Positions 24,601-36,600 of a stretch of DNA of 64,000 nucleotides are shown in pieces. Under the pieces are notes generated by a model. That model did no database searches. It was not told the DNA's origin and was given only the letters and a program-made list of their open reading frames with translations. The position numbers and the translations under genes were made by a program. Each line of letters begins with the position of its first letter. Position 1 is the stretch's first letter. Origin of the DNA: Angiostrongylus vasorum (Eukaryota; Nematoda; Chromadorea; Rhabditida; Metastrongylidae); the NCBI GenBank assembly GCA_018806985.1, contig JADANN010000437.1, positions 1,700,501 through 1,764,500 on the forward strand, read 5' to 3'.

Positions 24601-27600
24601 ATTGAGCATTTTTACTGATCAACCAGTTTCCAGCTTTATATTATATCCTTTCAATTCCTACTACTATATTGTTTTGTGGACATATTTTGCAATTTCTTGT
24701 TTAGAAATATTAAGTGTTTAGCTCTCAAAGCATTTTTTTTGGCCGGGATTGCAGGCTCTGCTACTCAACACACTTTCAAAGCTGACATTTTCTGATTCAA
24801 AGCGATTCAATGTGCTGATCAACGACGTGTTCTCATCGGTTAACAAAGAAATGGCTACGGTAGGAAGACGTTGCATCGATGCGTCGATGATATACTTGAA
24901 GTTGAAAAAGAACGATTGGTTTTAGTTTGGTGATCTCATCGAACCGCTTAAATCTGCCTCAAATGAGATGAATATCGAGCTGACGGATAAGCAGGTATAC
25001 TTTGATAGGGACTGCGTCGCCTTCTTTGTAGGAATTAGAATCGGACTGTCTGCTTATGGATAGTCAAAAATTATAGAAAATTTGTAGCTTATATGAAACA
25101 GTTTTGTTTTTGTTTGTAAAAGAGGTGTCTCTAGGTGTTCTAGAAACATTGTAAAGTCTCGTAGTGTACGTATAATACGTGCAACGCAGTGGTTTGAAGT
25201 ATCTGCAACACACACATCGGCACACACATCGTCGTTAATTCGATCGAGCGCCCCGGCTTCACGAAGCCCTCTCCCTTGTGGCTAATTGCTACCAGACATG
25301 GTCAGGAAAATAAAAACATTAACTTGATAATGTTGACTTTTTATTTACTTCCTTTTACAAGTTTTCACGGCACGGTATTATAAGTTAAACAACCACGATG
25401 ATGTTGAGATATTTGCAAAACTCCGGACTGCAGGTGTCTGCGCTGGAGAACGAATGCGCTATTAGCCTTTAAGGGGGCTAACGCGTTCACCACTACACGG
25501 TGTGGGTCCTACGTTTCACCTGTCTCTCAGCTAGTTCTATCAGCGGGATTCATCTGAGGAGTCGAAATCGGCATTGAACCCGGTTAAACTGAGGCTACAA
25601 CTGAAATCCACGATGTTGGCTTTTTTATTGCTGATAGAACTAGCTGAGAGGCAGGCGAAACGAAGAACCCGCATGGTGTGGTGCTAAACGCGTTAGCCCT
25701 GGAAAGGGTAATAGCGCATTCGTTTCCCATTGCAGACGCCTACAGTCCGGAGTTTTGCAAACAACTCAGCATCATTAACTTGATACAGTGGGAGGCAGTA
25801 GACTCCTGTCAGTCCAGTGTGCCAATATATAGTCCAATGTACATCTAGTCACCTCTGCGCTCTCAAATGAGTAGAATTAAACGAGTTTATAAAGGATTGA
25901 TTAACGCAGGCGCTTTGCGTCGTTTTCCTGTTCAGCAATCGCGAGGTTGTTAAACAGCATACATTTACTTCCATAGAAGAACACAATACAATACAACAGT
26001 AGCTGACGTTTCCGGCAGTATCGCCTTCTTCAGAGCCTGGAAGGTATACTGATATACAATTTACTAGGCCAAACGCTTCAATAACACTTACAAAAAGACG
26101 AAAAACTCTATGGTAATTACATGGTCAACAGCTTCTCGAAAAAACTCACCGCTTTTTTACGTGCCTTCCAATGAGGAAGATTAGAACAGCTGATTATAGT
26201 CGCATAAGGTTGATGACTGTACGATCCCACATCAGAAAAACCCTGCAATGAATAGCAGGGATGAATGCCCAGAGGTCATACGCGACCTGACCCCTTATGT
26301 TCGCATCAATTTCTGATGTGGGATGGTGCAATCATCAACCTTATGCGACCATAATCAGCTGTTCTAATCTTCCTCATGGGAAGGCACGTAAAAAAGCGGT
26401 GAGTTTTTTTCGAGAAGCTGTTGACCATGTAATTACCATAGAGCTTTTCGTCTTTTTTGTAAGTGTCATTGAAGCGTTTGGCCTAGTAAACTGTATGTCA
26501 GTATACCCTTCCAGGCTCTGAAGAAGGCGATACTCCCGAAACGTCAGCTACTTTTGTATTGTTCTTTCTATCTTTCATGGATTTTCTTGAATAGTCACAA
26601 AACCGATTATTTCTTATATCATTCTCTGGCCTCTCTAGCATATAATGAACCTTTGGATTCTAAATCCAGTTTTCTTATCCCTGAAAGCGGACTTCAGCTA
26701 ACGGTTCGGAATAGTATAACCTCTTCTTAATACTAGGGTATTTATGACTACAATCATTCGTGAACGTCGAAATCACGTCGGTTTCATTTTCATGGTTTGA
26801 CCATTCTGATAAGAAAACTAATAGTTCTCAACTAGTCGGATTTGATCTCTAATAATCGATATAATTGGCTTATTTCAGTTACAAAAAGTATTCCAACTGT
26901 ACGAACAACTACGCCAACGAATCGGCGTGGTGGTGGTCGGTCCGACTGGCGCCGGTAAGTCGACAATCTGGCGTGTGCTGAAGAAGGCGCAGTTGGCGGC
27001 TGGTGTAGCGCTTCGTACCGTGTCGTTCAACCCGAAAGCAATGAACAGAATGAGGGTTCGACAGTTTTCTTCAGTACTTTTTTTTATTCGTGGCAAAATT
27101 TTGAGTAGTCATCGACAGCTCATGAATTCTGAAGTTTAAAATCCTTTTTTTTTCGTCAAATTCGAAATTTTTTCCAGCTTCTTGGCCACATGGATATCGA
27201 CACCAGAGAGTGGTCTGATGGTATTCTAACAATGGCTGCCAGAGAAGTACCGTCGTTTACTATAAGTAAAAGTGATGAACATGATATGGGCAGTAGACCA
27301 TATTGTATAGAACACGAAAATATGTGACAAGAAGTTACAGCTTAGATAGATTTTCATAGACGACCATGACATAGAGGCTATTCCTACTTTTTAAAAATAC
27401 ATCTCAGTCACTCCCTTCATTAAAATATTTTGCCATCTTATCGTGGCTAAAAAAATGCTTCTTTTTCATCGAAATGCTGTTAACAGCACGGGATCACCAG
27501 CAACGTCCTCATAAAAAAATAGTAAAAAATAGAGGATCCCGTGCAATAAATGTGTTTTCAATTCGTGACCACTCTCGGATGAGCGTTGTTGGAGCGGACC

Positions 27601-30600
27601 ACTGGGCCTCTTTGGTGACCAATGTTGACGAATGGATAGTTCGCTGGCGCCAGCTTGAATCACTCTATAATTACTGTTAGAGGTGTTTAAGGTTGTACCG
27701 TACGCTATATTTTGCCACTGTCGTTTTAACCACATTAATAGAAGTGATATTTTGATCACCAAATGAGAAAAATGAGGCATTCAATCATCGCCACAGTAAT
27801 GACGTACTGTATCAGAGGAGCCCATATGACATTAAATTAAGTGATGCTGGGATATTTGCAAAACTCCGTACCGCAGGTGTCTGCGGTGGGGGAACGAACG
27901 CGCTACTGTCCTTTCCGGGGAGTAACGCGTTCACCACCACAGAATGCGAGACTTTCGTTTCGCCTGTCTCTCAACTAGTTCTATCGATCTCTGCCATCAG
28001 CAATCACCCATCAGTCGATATGACATTGTTTTTAGTGACTTTATTTCTGTGAATGGTTTGAAACTGACAAAAAGAAACCGCACAGCATGTATCGCTGTAG
28101 CTACAGATATCGTGCGATGCGCTTAGTAGTTGGTTCGACCTCGTACTTTCGGCCTACTCAACTGTGTCACCTTTCTAGGATTGAGAACCAGACTTACCTG
28201 CTGTGATAAAAAATATTGCATTGATACATCGCGAGGATCCCGCAACTGGTTTGGGGATCAATTTTGCGTCCCATCGCCTCTGTGGCGCTACGAACGAAGT
28301 CGAATGCATAGTTCATCTCTAAAGGGTTGAGGATCTCTTTATTGTCCGTGTGAAATGTTTATACAGAACATTTTTAGGTGATCAAAGATACGAGCGTTCA
28401 TACATGGATTATTTTCGACGGTGATGTGGACCCTGAATGGATAGAGGCGTTGAATTCGGTGCTAGACGACAATAGGCTGGTATGATCACCGATTTTCTCG
28501 TTTCTGCATGAGTAAATGGTTTTTAAGATGGCATAATGACGAAAACTTATGGATATTGGGCAATAGATAGAAGTCATACATTGTGATTTCGACTGTAACC
28601 TCAGCTTAACTGGGTTTAACGCCTTTGTGCTCTCCACATCATTCCGGTTGACTGCTGATTGCTAGTGGTAGCACTAGCGTAAAAATACCGGTTGAGAGAG
28701 AGGGAAGAACGAGGGCCTCAGCGGTGTCGTGCATAACACATGAGCACCCGGAAAGGGCAGTCGTGGTTCGATCTGGCCTGGTGTCCAACTTTTGCGAATA
28801 TTCTCAGCATCATTGTGGTTGTCTTTCACAATAATAGCCCGCCATAGAAAAAACACTGCAGTGGACAAAAAGTTATACATTGTGATTTCCACGCTAGCTT
28901 AATTGGAAATGCGAAGAGAAGTATAGAGTATAAAGGAATGAAGTGGATCTATTAATTTTTTGTAAACTTTCATGCGACTATGCACAAATAATGAGAGGGA
29001 CGAATAGCACAGTGGTAGTAATATCCGTCATGACGAGCATGGTGCTAGTTCGATTCCGCTCCGTGCCAACTAAGTCCTCCATCCCCCGGGGTCGGGAAAT
29101 TGGTACCGGACTTGCTTGAAAAAAAATCACTCTCTGCATTCCAATTGGGGAATGCTCCAGCCCGGTTATCTCAGGACTCTAGGGAGAATTGCTCGACCAG
29201 CATTCAATTGTATTCAAGATGAAATAGAAATCCTCAAGCAGCAACCCGAAGCCACACGTAAAAGTTGGAAGATCTTCGTGGACAATGTGGATGCGTTGAA
29301 ACGAATCGAATGTGGGAAGTGGTGGGATCCGCATGGTGGCCATGAAGGTGGACCAAATAAAATAAAAGAAATAAAAAAAGACACAAATAGCAGAAGGACG
29401 TCTCTGTGGGTACCGTTTCACAGTAGATTGAATGTACTCTAGGTGTTTAAGGAGTCTTCGAGATTACAGTGCTCAGGTGAGGAAAAGTTATTGCTGTCAG
29501 GACTTTTTGCTCGCTTTCCTTGTTCGTTGTAATAGGAGAGCACATCCTCTCTAACTCAAAAACTTATGGAAATGATTTACGTTATCTGGTGAACGACGAA
29601 TTTTTTTCTAGTCTTTCTGATAATTTGATAGCGAAAGTGATGGTCCGATAGTTGGAAAATCTTTTAGGAAGAAGAAAAGTAGAATAGGAACTTTTTTGAC
29701 TAAGTGTTTATAAATGTTCAACGTTGGCTCTAATTTTAGTTGACGATGCCGTCTGGTGAACGAATCCAATTCGATAATAACGTGAACTTCTTGTTCGAGA
29801 CCGATTCATTGCAGTTCGCATCACCGGCTACCGTATCGAGAATGGGAATGATTTTTGTGAGGTGTGCCCTTGTCATTTATTTAAGGTATTGCACTGAGCT
29901 AATTGTAGGATTCAATCTGTTGTATTTGTGTGATTTGCAAAGCGGCGAGACTTTAAGTAGTGTGTTTGCTGCTCAATAAGCATGAAGGTTATGAAATCGT
30001 TTAGCAAGAACTACAGAAGTAAAAATCAAAGTGACATCAATGAGCAGGAAGAAGAGGAGGGATACAGTACACCCTGAGAGGATAGTGAACCTTATAAATT
30101 ATCAGAACTGACTGGGGCATCCACGGGTCTCCCTCATATGAGTGATCTCGAGCCGGTTAGTCGCGAGGCTACGTGGCGCGTCCCCAGGTGGCGGAAAGGG
30201 GGTTAATCGCGGACCAAAAGTTACCTTTGCTTCCCTGAGACGCAGGTGGATCCAGAGGATGCACTCCTTGTTTCTGCTGCTCCGATTTGGCACATACTTT
30301 CTGTATTTGCTAGGTGTATTCGTGCATGCGTGTGTGGGTGCGTTCTCGCTCATGCGAATTGCATTCTACGGCCAAACGCCAGCAATCAAGTGACAGGGAA
30401 TTATATAGGAGACGGTTAGGAGTCGCCTCCAACAAATAAGCTCCATGTCCACTCTGGGAGAGCCTGGCAAGCTACCTGCAAGTATACTCAGCCCCCCACG
30501 TTCAGAGCCCACCAACCAATACGTGGGTATCAAAATGCTAAACACAGTAAAAGAAAGGGCCTCATTCCCCTGACCCCGAAAGAGACCCCAATTTCGCAGC

Positions 30601-33600
30601 GTTGGGTAGGACGACTACGGAGAGGCTGCTAAACAGGGCCAATGGAAGCTGCCTGGATTTCAAAGAACTATGGTGACGATCTGTACCCTACAATGCACCT
30701 ACACTTGCATCCGAATCCTCGATAGAAGACTTGCTCATGCAAGCAAGAAGGATAAAGTACGACGTCATCGGCCTGGCCGAAACGAGAAGACTCCAGCCTT
30801 TCAATGCCGTCTATGACACCGGAGAAGAACTGTTCCTCCGAACATGCGACAGTAGAGGAGTTGGCGGCGTCGGCATTCTCGTCAACACGAGTTTGTCCAT
30901 GAACATCGACTCATTCGAACAACTTACAACCCGAATCGGACGTTTACAATTAAAAAAGATGTGGATCAATTCCGGCTTTGACAATCTTCGTCGTTTACGC
31001 GCCGACATCAAACTATGGCAAAGAAGAAGTAGAAGCGTTTTTATACGGACTTGGAGAACTTCTATAGAGAAGACCATACAGGTCTTTTTTAAGGTCATCA
31101 CTGGAGATTTCGACGCTAAGACTGTATCAACAAGAACGTGTGAGGAACGACACATTGTGATCCACGGATTACAATGGGACGATTAGCGTTAGCGGCTGTC
31201 TGAGTTTACAATGACGATCAAGACCATTCATGATAACACGTAATTCCAAAAGCCCCTCTCTCGGCGACGAACGTGGGAGTCTAAAAATGGAGTGTACCAT
31301 AAGGAAACAGACCACATCATTTTGCCCAACTGATGCCGCTGTTGTACTAGAATTTTACGCGAGATCGGACCATCGCCGCCTTCATGCAAGATTTAATTCC
31401 TCACGAAAAGGAGAAAATCCGCTAAATTCAAAAAACGATGTCCCAAAACCACCACAAACTGGGACTTATTCAATTCATTAGTCGGCGGTTGGGAAGATGC
31501 CGTTGTCGATAACATCGATGAAGAATACGATCGGCTCATTCAACATCTTCACGTTAGCGCTATGAAAGCTGGGACTTAGAAAGTTACCAAGAGACATTTG
31601 TCTCTACAAACCCCTCGAGCTAAAACGCCAGCGTGGAATCGCACGACCTGCAGGCAACCGCGAACTAACGTCCTAACTTGCAAAACAGTGCAGGCAGGCG
31701 ATAAAAGAAGAGCTTAAAGAGAGAAGAGCAGCAGTAATGGTCGAAGCTGCAGAGGCTGGGAAAAGCATTCGCAAAGCCCACCGAAGCTTCGCCAATTACA
31801 AGACCAAAATGATTGCACTCCGGCTCTCAGAAGGAACGGTTCCAGCGTCCAGAAAGGCAATGGGGAAAATTATTTACGAATACTGCAATGGGGAAAATTA
31901 TTTACGAATACTATTTGGATCTTTAATGATGCTGAGATATTTGCAAAACTCTGGACCGCAGGTGCCTATGGTGAGGAACGAACGCGCTATTGTCCTTTCC
32001 GGGGAGTAGCGCGCTCACCACCACACCATGCGGGTCCTTCGTTTCGCCTGTCTCTCAGCTAGTTCTATTGATCTTTTGCCATCAGCAATCACCCGTGAGC
32101 GGGATTGATCTGGGGGGCCCAAATCGGCAACGAACCCAGTTAAGCTGAGGCTGCAGTTATAATCACAATTTTAACTTACTATTTACTGCCTACTCTTTTT
32201 AGCGGCAGGTTATGCGTTGCGAAATATAACTTTAATGATGCTGAGATATTTGCAAAACTCTGGACCGCAGGTGCCTATGGTGGGGAACGAACGCGCTATT
32301 GTCCTTTCCGGGGAGTAGCGCGCTCACCACCACACCATGCGGGTCCTTCGTTTCGCCTGTCTCTCAGCTAGTTCTATTGATCTATTTGGATCTCTTCGAT
32401 AGCCACGTCCATCTTCCGTCATATGAAATAAAGGAGGATGGATACGTTGTACCACCGATTCTTCCTTCCGAAATCCGACATGCCATTTCGTCGGTGAAAA
32501 AATCGAACAACACCAGGTCCGGACATGATAAGAGCAGAACACCTGAAGAACCTTCTATTAATCCTCGACACACTGGCTCGACTCTTCACACGTTATCTGT
32601 CCGAATGCAAGGTCCGTACCCACTGGAAGACCAGCAAGACCGTGTTATTGTTCACGAAGGGTGACCTACAGGATACTGGCTACTATCGTCCAAGCTGCTT
32701 ACTGTCTGTCGTCTACAAACTTTTCACTCGAGTCATCCTAAACAGGATTGACAGAACACTGAACGAAGGACAGCCATGTGAGCAAGCAGGGTTTCGTAAA
32801 GGATTTAATACGATGGACCACATCCACGCGATAACAAGGCTCGTTCAAGTTATCTCGAGAGTACAAAAGACCGCTCTGCCACACCTTCATCGATTTACAA
32901 AAGGCCTTTGATTCAGTCGAGATAGAAGCAGTCTTGGAAGCCCTGGATAGTCAAGGAGCCCCTATTCAGTACATAAAGATTCTTCGTGAGCTGTACAAAA
33001 AATTTCACAACCAAGGTATCACCATTCTACGAAGATATTATCATTGACGTCAAAAAGAGGAGTTAGGCAAGGCGATACCATCTCGCCAAAATTATTTACG
33101 CCACTCTCCAGAACATCATGCGAACGCTGCAATGGGATAATATGGGAGTGAAAATATGACGTCGGCAGTTACAGCATCTTCGCTTTGCTGAGGACATCGT
33201 CCTTATAACACCAAACATTAGCCAAGCGAAACGTATGCTTGGCGGCTTTGATAAAGCCTGTGGAAAGATTGTTCTTGGACTAAACCTCACAAAAACGATG
33301 GTCATGAAGAACGGATTGGTTTCGTATACCCCATTCACTCTCAACGGAACGTATACCTCCGAATGCTCCAGTTATGTCTATCTAGGTCGGGAAATCAATA
33401 TGATGAACGAGCTAGCTCCAGAGCTGAGCAGAAGGGAACAATCGGTTTCGGGAGCTTTCTAGAGCATCAGGGATGTAGTGAAGAGAACAAGGAACACCCA
33501 GCTCCGTGCCCACCTTTTCGACTCAACGGTACTTCCTGCCCTAACGTATGCGTCAGAAACTTGGTCGCTACTTAAGCAGGATGAAAGGTCATTTAGCGTT

Positions 33601-36600
33601 ATCGAACGCGCAGTCGAAAGGACGATGCTAGGAGTATCCCGTTTCACACAAGTAAGGTATGGGATCCGGGATCCGAAGCTCCGACCTGCGTCAACGATCA
33701 TACGAACGAGCCGTTCTGTACGCCAAGCAGTCGAAGATAAGGTGGGCCGGACACTTAATGCGTATGAATGAGAACCGATGGACAAGAGCCGTTAGTGACT
33801 GGATTCCTCGGGATGTCAAACGTACTGCAGGAAGCCCACCGACCCGATGGTGAGAGTTTTTCACAAAGAGCCTTGAAGAAAGATATGATGCTCGACGAGT
33901 CCCTAGAGCGAGCAGAACCCATTGAGCTACTCTTGCATGCCACAGGGAAAAAATAGAAGGCTTACTAGCGCCCGCTCGAGTCACTCGACGATCAACGGGA
34001 CTACAGGTGATACAGGTGAGTGGGGCGTCTTTTCGACAAGAAGGATTACCGTTTGAGGAAAAGTGTTCGTAGTTTTTCCAAGTCAGAGGAAAGGGATTTG
34101 ATGAAACAGAATTCCTTATAGTCTGTGTTAAAAAGTACTCTCCCAACAGTATGCCGCCACGTCGCGGCTGGGAGGTGTTCCTGCGTGTCGGGCTGTAATG
34201 TACAGCGGGAGATTCATGGCAGGGTCGCCCAAGCTGAGAAGGAGTGCGGCGTTTCCATGAGTAAGCTCAGCTGAGAGTAAACCAATACCAGGATCCACCA
34301 CAGTCCCTAGTACCAAACTAGTCTCACGGCGGCAAATTTCCCTCTCATTCACAACGGCGGCGACTGCCTGTGGTGGTGACGACCTGGGGAAGACTTTGGC
34401 CAGGCTGACCTCAAGGGAACCACAGTTGCTAAACCAGCAAAACTCCGAAGAAATGGAGATTATGCTGGAGCCCGCTCAACCAGTGAAGACGGGCCATCCA
34501 AGTGTCCAAGTGAGTTAGGAAGTACATCTGCTAAACGATATGCAAACGTCAAAATGAGATTACGCAGCTTATACAAGAAATTTGTCTCGTGAGAATCATG
34601 TAGTTCCTATTTCATTCATATTTTCATCTAAAGGGAATTGTTTGATCGACTGAATGCAGTATGGATATGAGTGAAAATAAATGAAATGGCACAGAATAGT
34701 CTCGGCTTTGCGGCAAACGCTCTGTGTTTAAAGTCAGGTTCCGTTTTTTTTTAGTACAGTAAATGTTTAATTGGCGGAAGATTAGGGAGGCATGAAATAT
34801 CTACCGATTCTGTCTTTCACGAATCTGTTCAGTGCACAATTTGAGAAAAAAAATCTTCGAATAAGTAAAAGAAGGCAAAACGTCTGAAAAGTCTTATTTA
34901 GCGAAGAAGACATTTCTGTGAAGGAAGTGGTCGCACAGTGGGTGAAGAGTCTTGTCGATGAGCATCCAGATCTACCGGACTGGATTGATGAGCATTTTTA
35001 TAGGTACGAGCCATTAGAGAACTTTATTAATATCTAGTAAGGGTTACTGATTGCTATTTTTAAATATATCCGCCATTCTATGTGGCACATTAAAATGCCT
35101 TTAAAAAACAATAAAGACATTTTTTTATTCTTTATTCACGAACAAGCTGACGTTTCGGCGGATTTCGCCTTCCTGAGAGCCTGGAAAGGTCAAGTTGACA
35201 GCAATCCATTCGGCCAAACACCTCCATAACCAGGCAGAGAAAACGCTAAACCTAGATTTCAATCACATTGAACACAAAATAGCTTCTTTGCACACTCACC
35301 GCTTTCTATGCGTCTTCCACTGAGTACGTCGTGTGGAGACCAACCGCACAGAATTCACATGGAAGCGTAATGTGCCCCTCCCGTCAGAATAATAGGTTTA
35401 TATATTGCCCAATATCACGCGTGATAATGAGGCATTCTTCCCTACGGTTCATTTTCGGATTTCTGGAATTGATCCAGAACGAAATAGAAAGTCAGGCGTG
35501 GGATTTATTACAATAATGATAGTCCTCTTCAATCTTGTTACATTCGTGCTTTGAGACATATTGCGGAATAAGCGTACCTTGGAACGTCGTCGGAAATTAA
35601 CACCGTAGACTTTATTTTTATCCATGAAATGGACTTCTCGGCAAATTAATGGCTCGATTACACCAACGGACAACTCGTCCATTTTCCTGGTACGAGTTCT
35701 CGTTTAATATTGATTCGTTTTTATAAAATCTCATTTGCCTTTCTTGTTCAGTCTAAAAATTTCTACATGTCAGCAACGAGAATGATTCTTCTTATTGAAA
35801 TTTGTCAAAAATAAAACCGTTTATTTCTCAGAATTCGAACAAGCATATAACGAACCAGCTAATTAGTTAGATTTCCATCTGATATAGTGTTGAAAGTTAG
35901 AACTAGTGCAATCAATAATGGGAGATCCGTCCATATGAGAACTAGTTTTTGCTACATTGTCGCGACTTTTGTTTTGTTGAAGTGTTCTATTCAGGTGTTA
36001 CGAGTGGTGTGTGCTTGCTGGTCTCGTGAATGGAATTGGCAGAGTGGCGGCCGCTCACAACGGACTCAGCCACCTAAGGTGACATCAATTTCTCGGATCT
36101 CTGAATGTTCTTTTGCGTTAGGTCCTCTCTTCCAAATGATCTTCCGCTTCATAATGGCTTGTGATGTTCCTCTATACCCGACTAAGATGCATTACGAGGG
36201 GTTCATGCTCTAAGCAAAGTATCAAGCAAAAAAGCAGTTCGAAAGTTCCATCTGGCCACGACTGCCGCCGGGAGGCTCTGCAACGATAACGAAAAGCACA
36301 ACAATATTGAAACACGAAGAAAAGAAAATTTTGCCCAACCAATAAGTTATCAACAAAGTCGTTGTTCTTCTTGGGCTTGCGTGATTCTTTATCAAGGAGA
36401 AGCATTTAAGTACAAGTGTCTTTTTAAGGCAAACTTCTTAAAAAATCAATTCTCATTTAAGCCTTGGGGAAAGAATGAATACTTCGGCTTATTTATAACC
36501 TTGCAGGAAAACGACAAGGAAATTTTTTGTTACACTTCACTTTCCATGACATCGCCGTCGATCTTCAAAGTCGCGCTAGTTCCAATCGAGTGTCTATTAA

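Larger units (their letters stand above)
30110..34022 (+). mobile_element. RTE-clade non-LTR retrotransposon, defective
   Basis: An endonuclease-reverse transcriptase element in the sense orientation of che-3. The 5' non-coding part is near 30110-30660, the endonuclease region about 30670-31480, the connector to 31910, and the reverse transcriptase and C-terminal part 32384-33960. It ends in short repeats (GGTGATACAGGTGA) near 34005-34018, as RTE elements do. Frames are broken repeatedly. The endonuclease lacks an internal segment, and a 460-bp repeat is inserted at 31923. Text such as [10 protein letters not shown] and [16 protein letters not shown] resembles hookworm RTE proteins. Confidence 0.88.
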
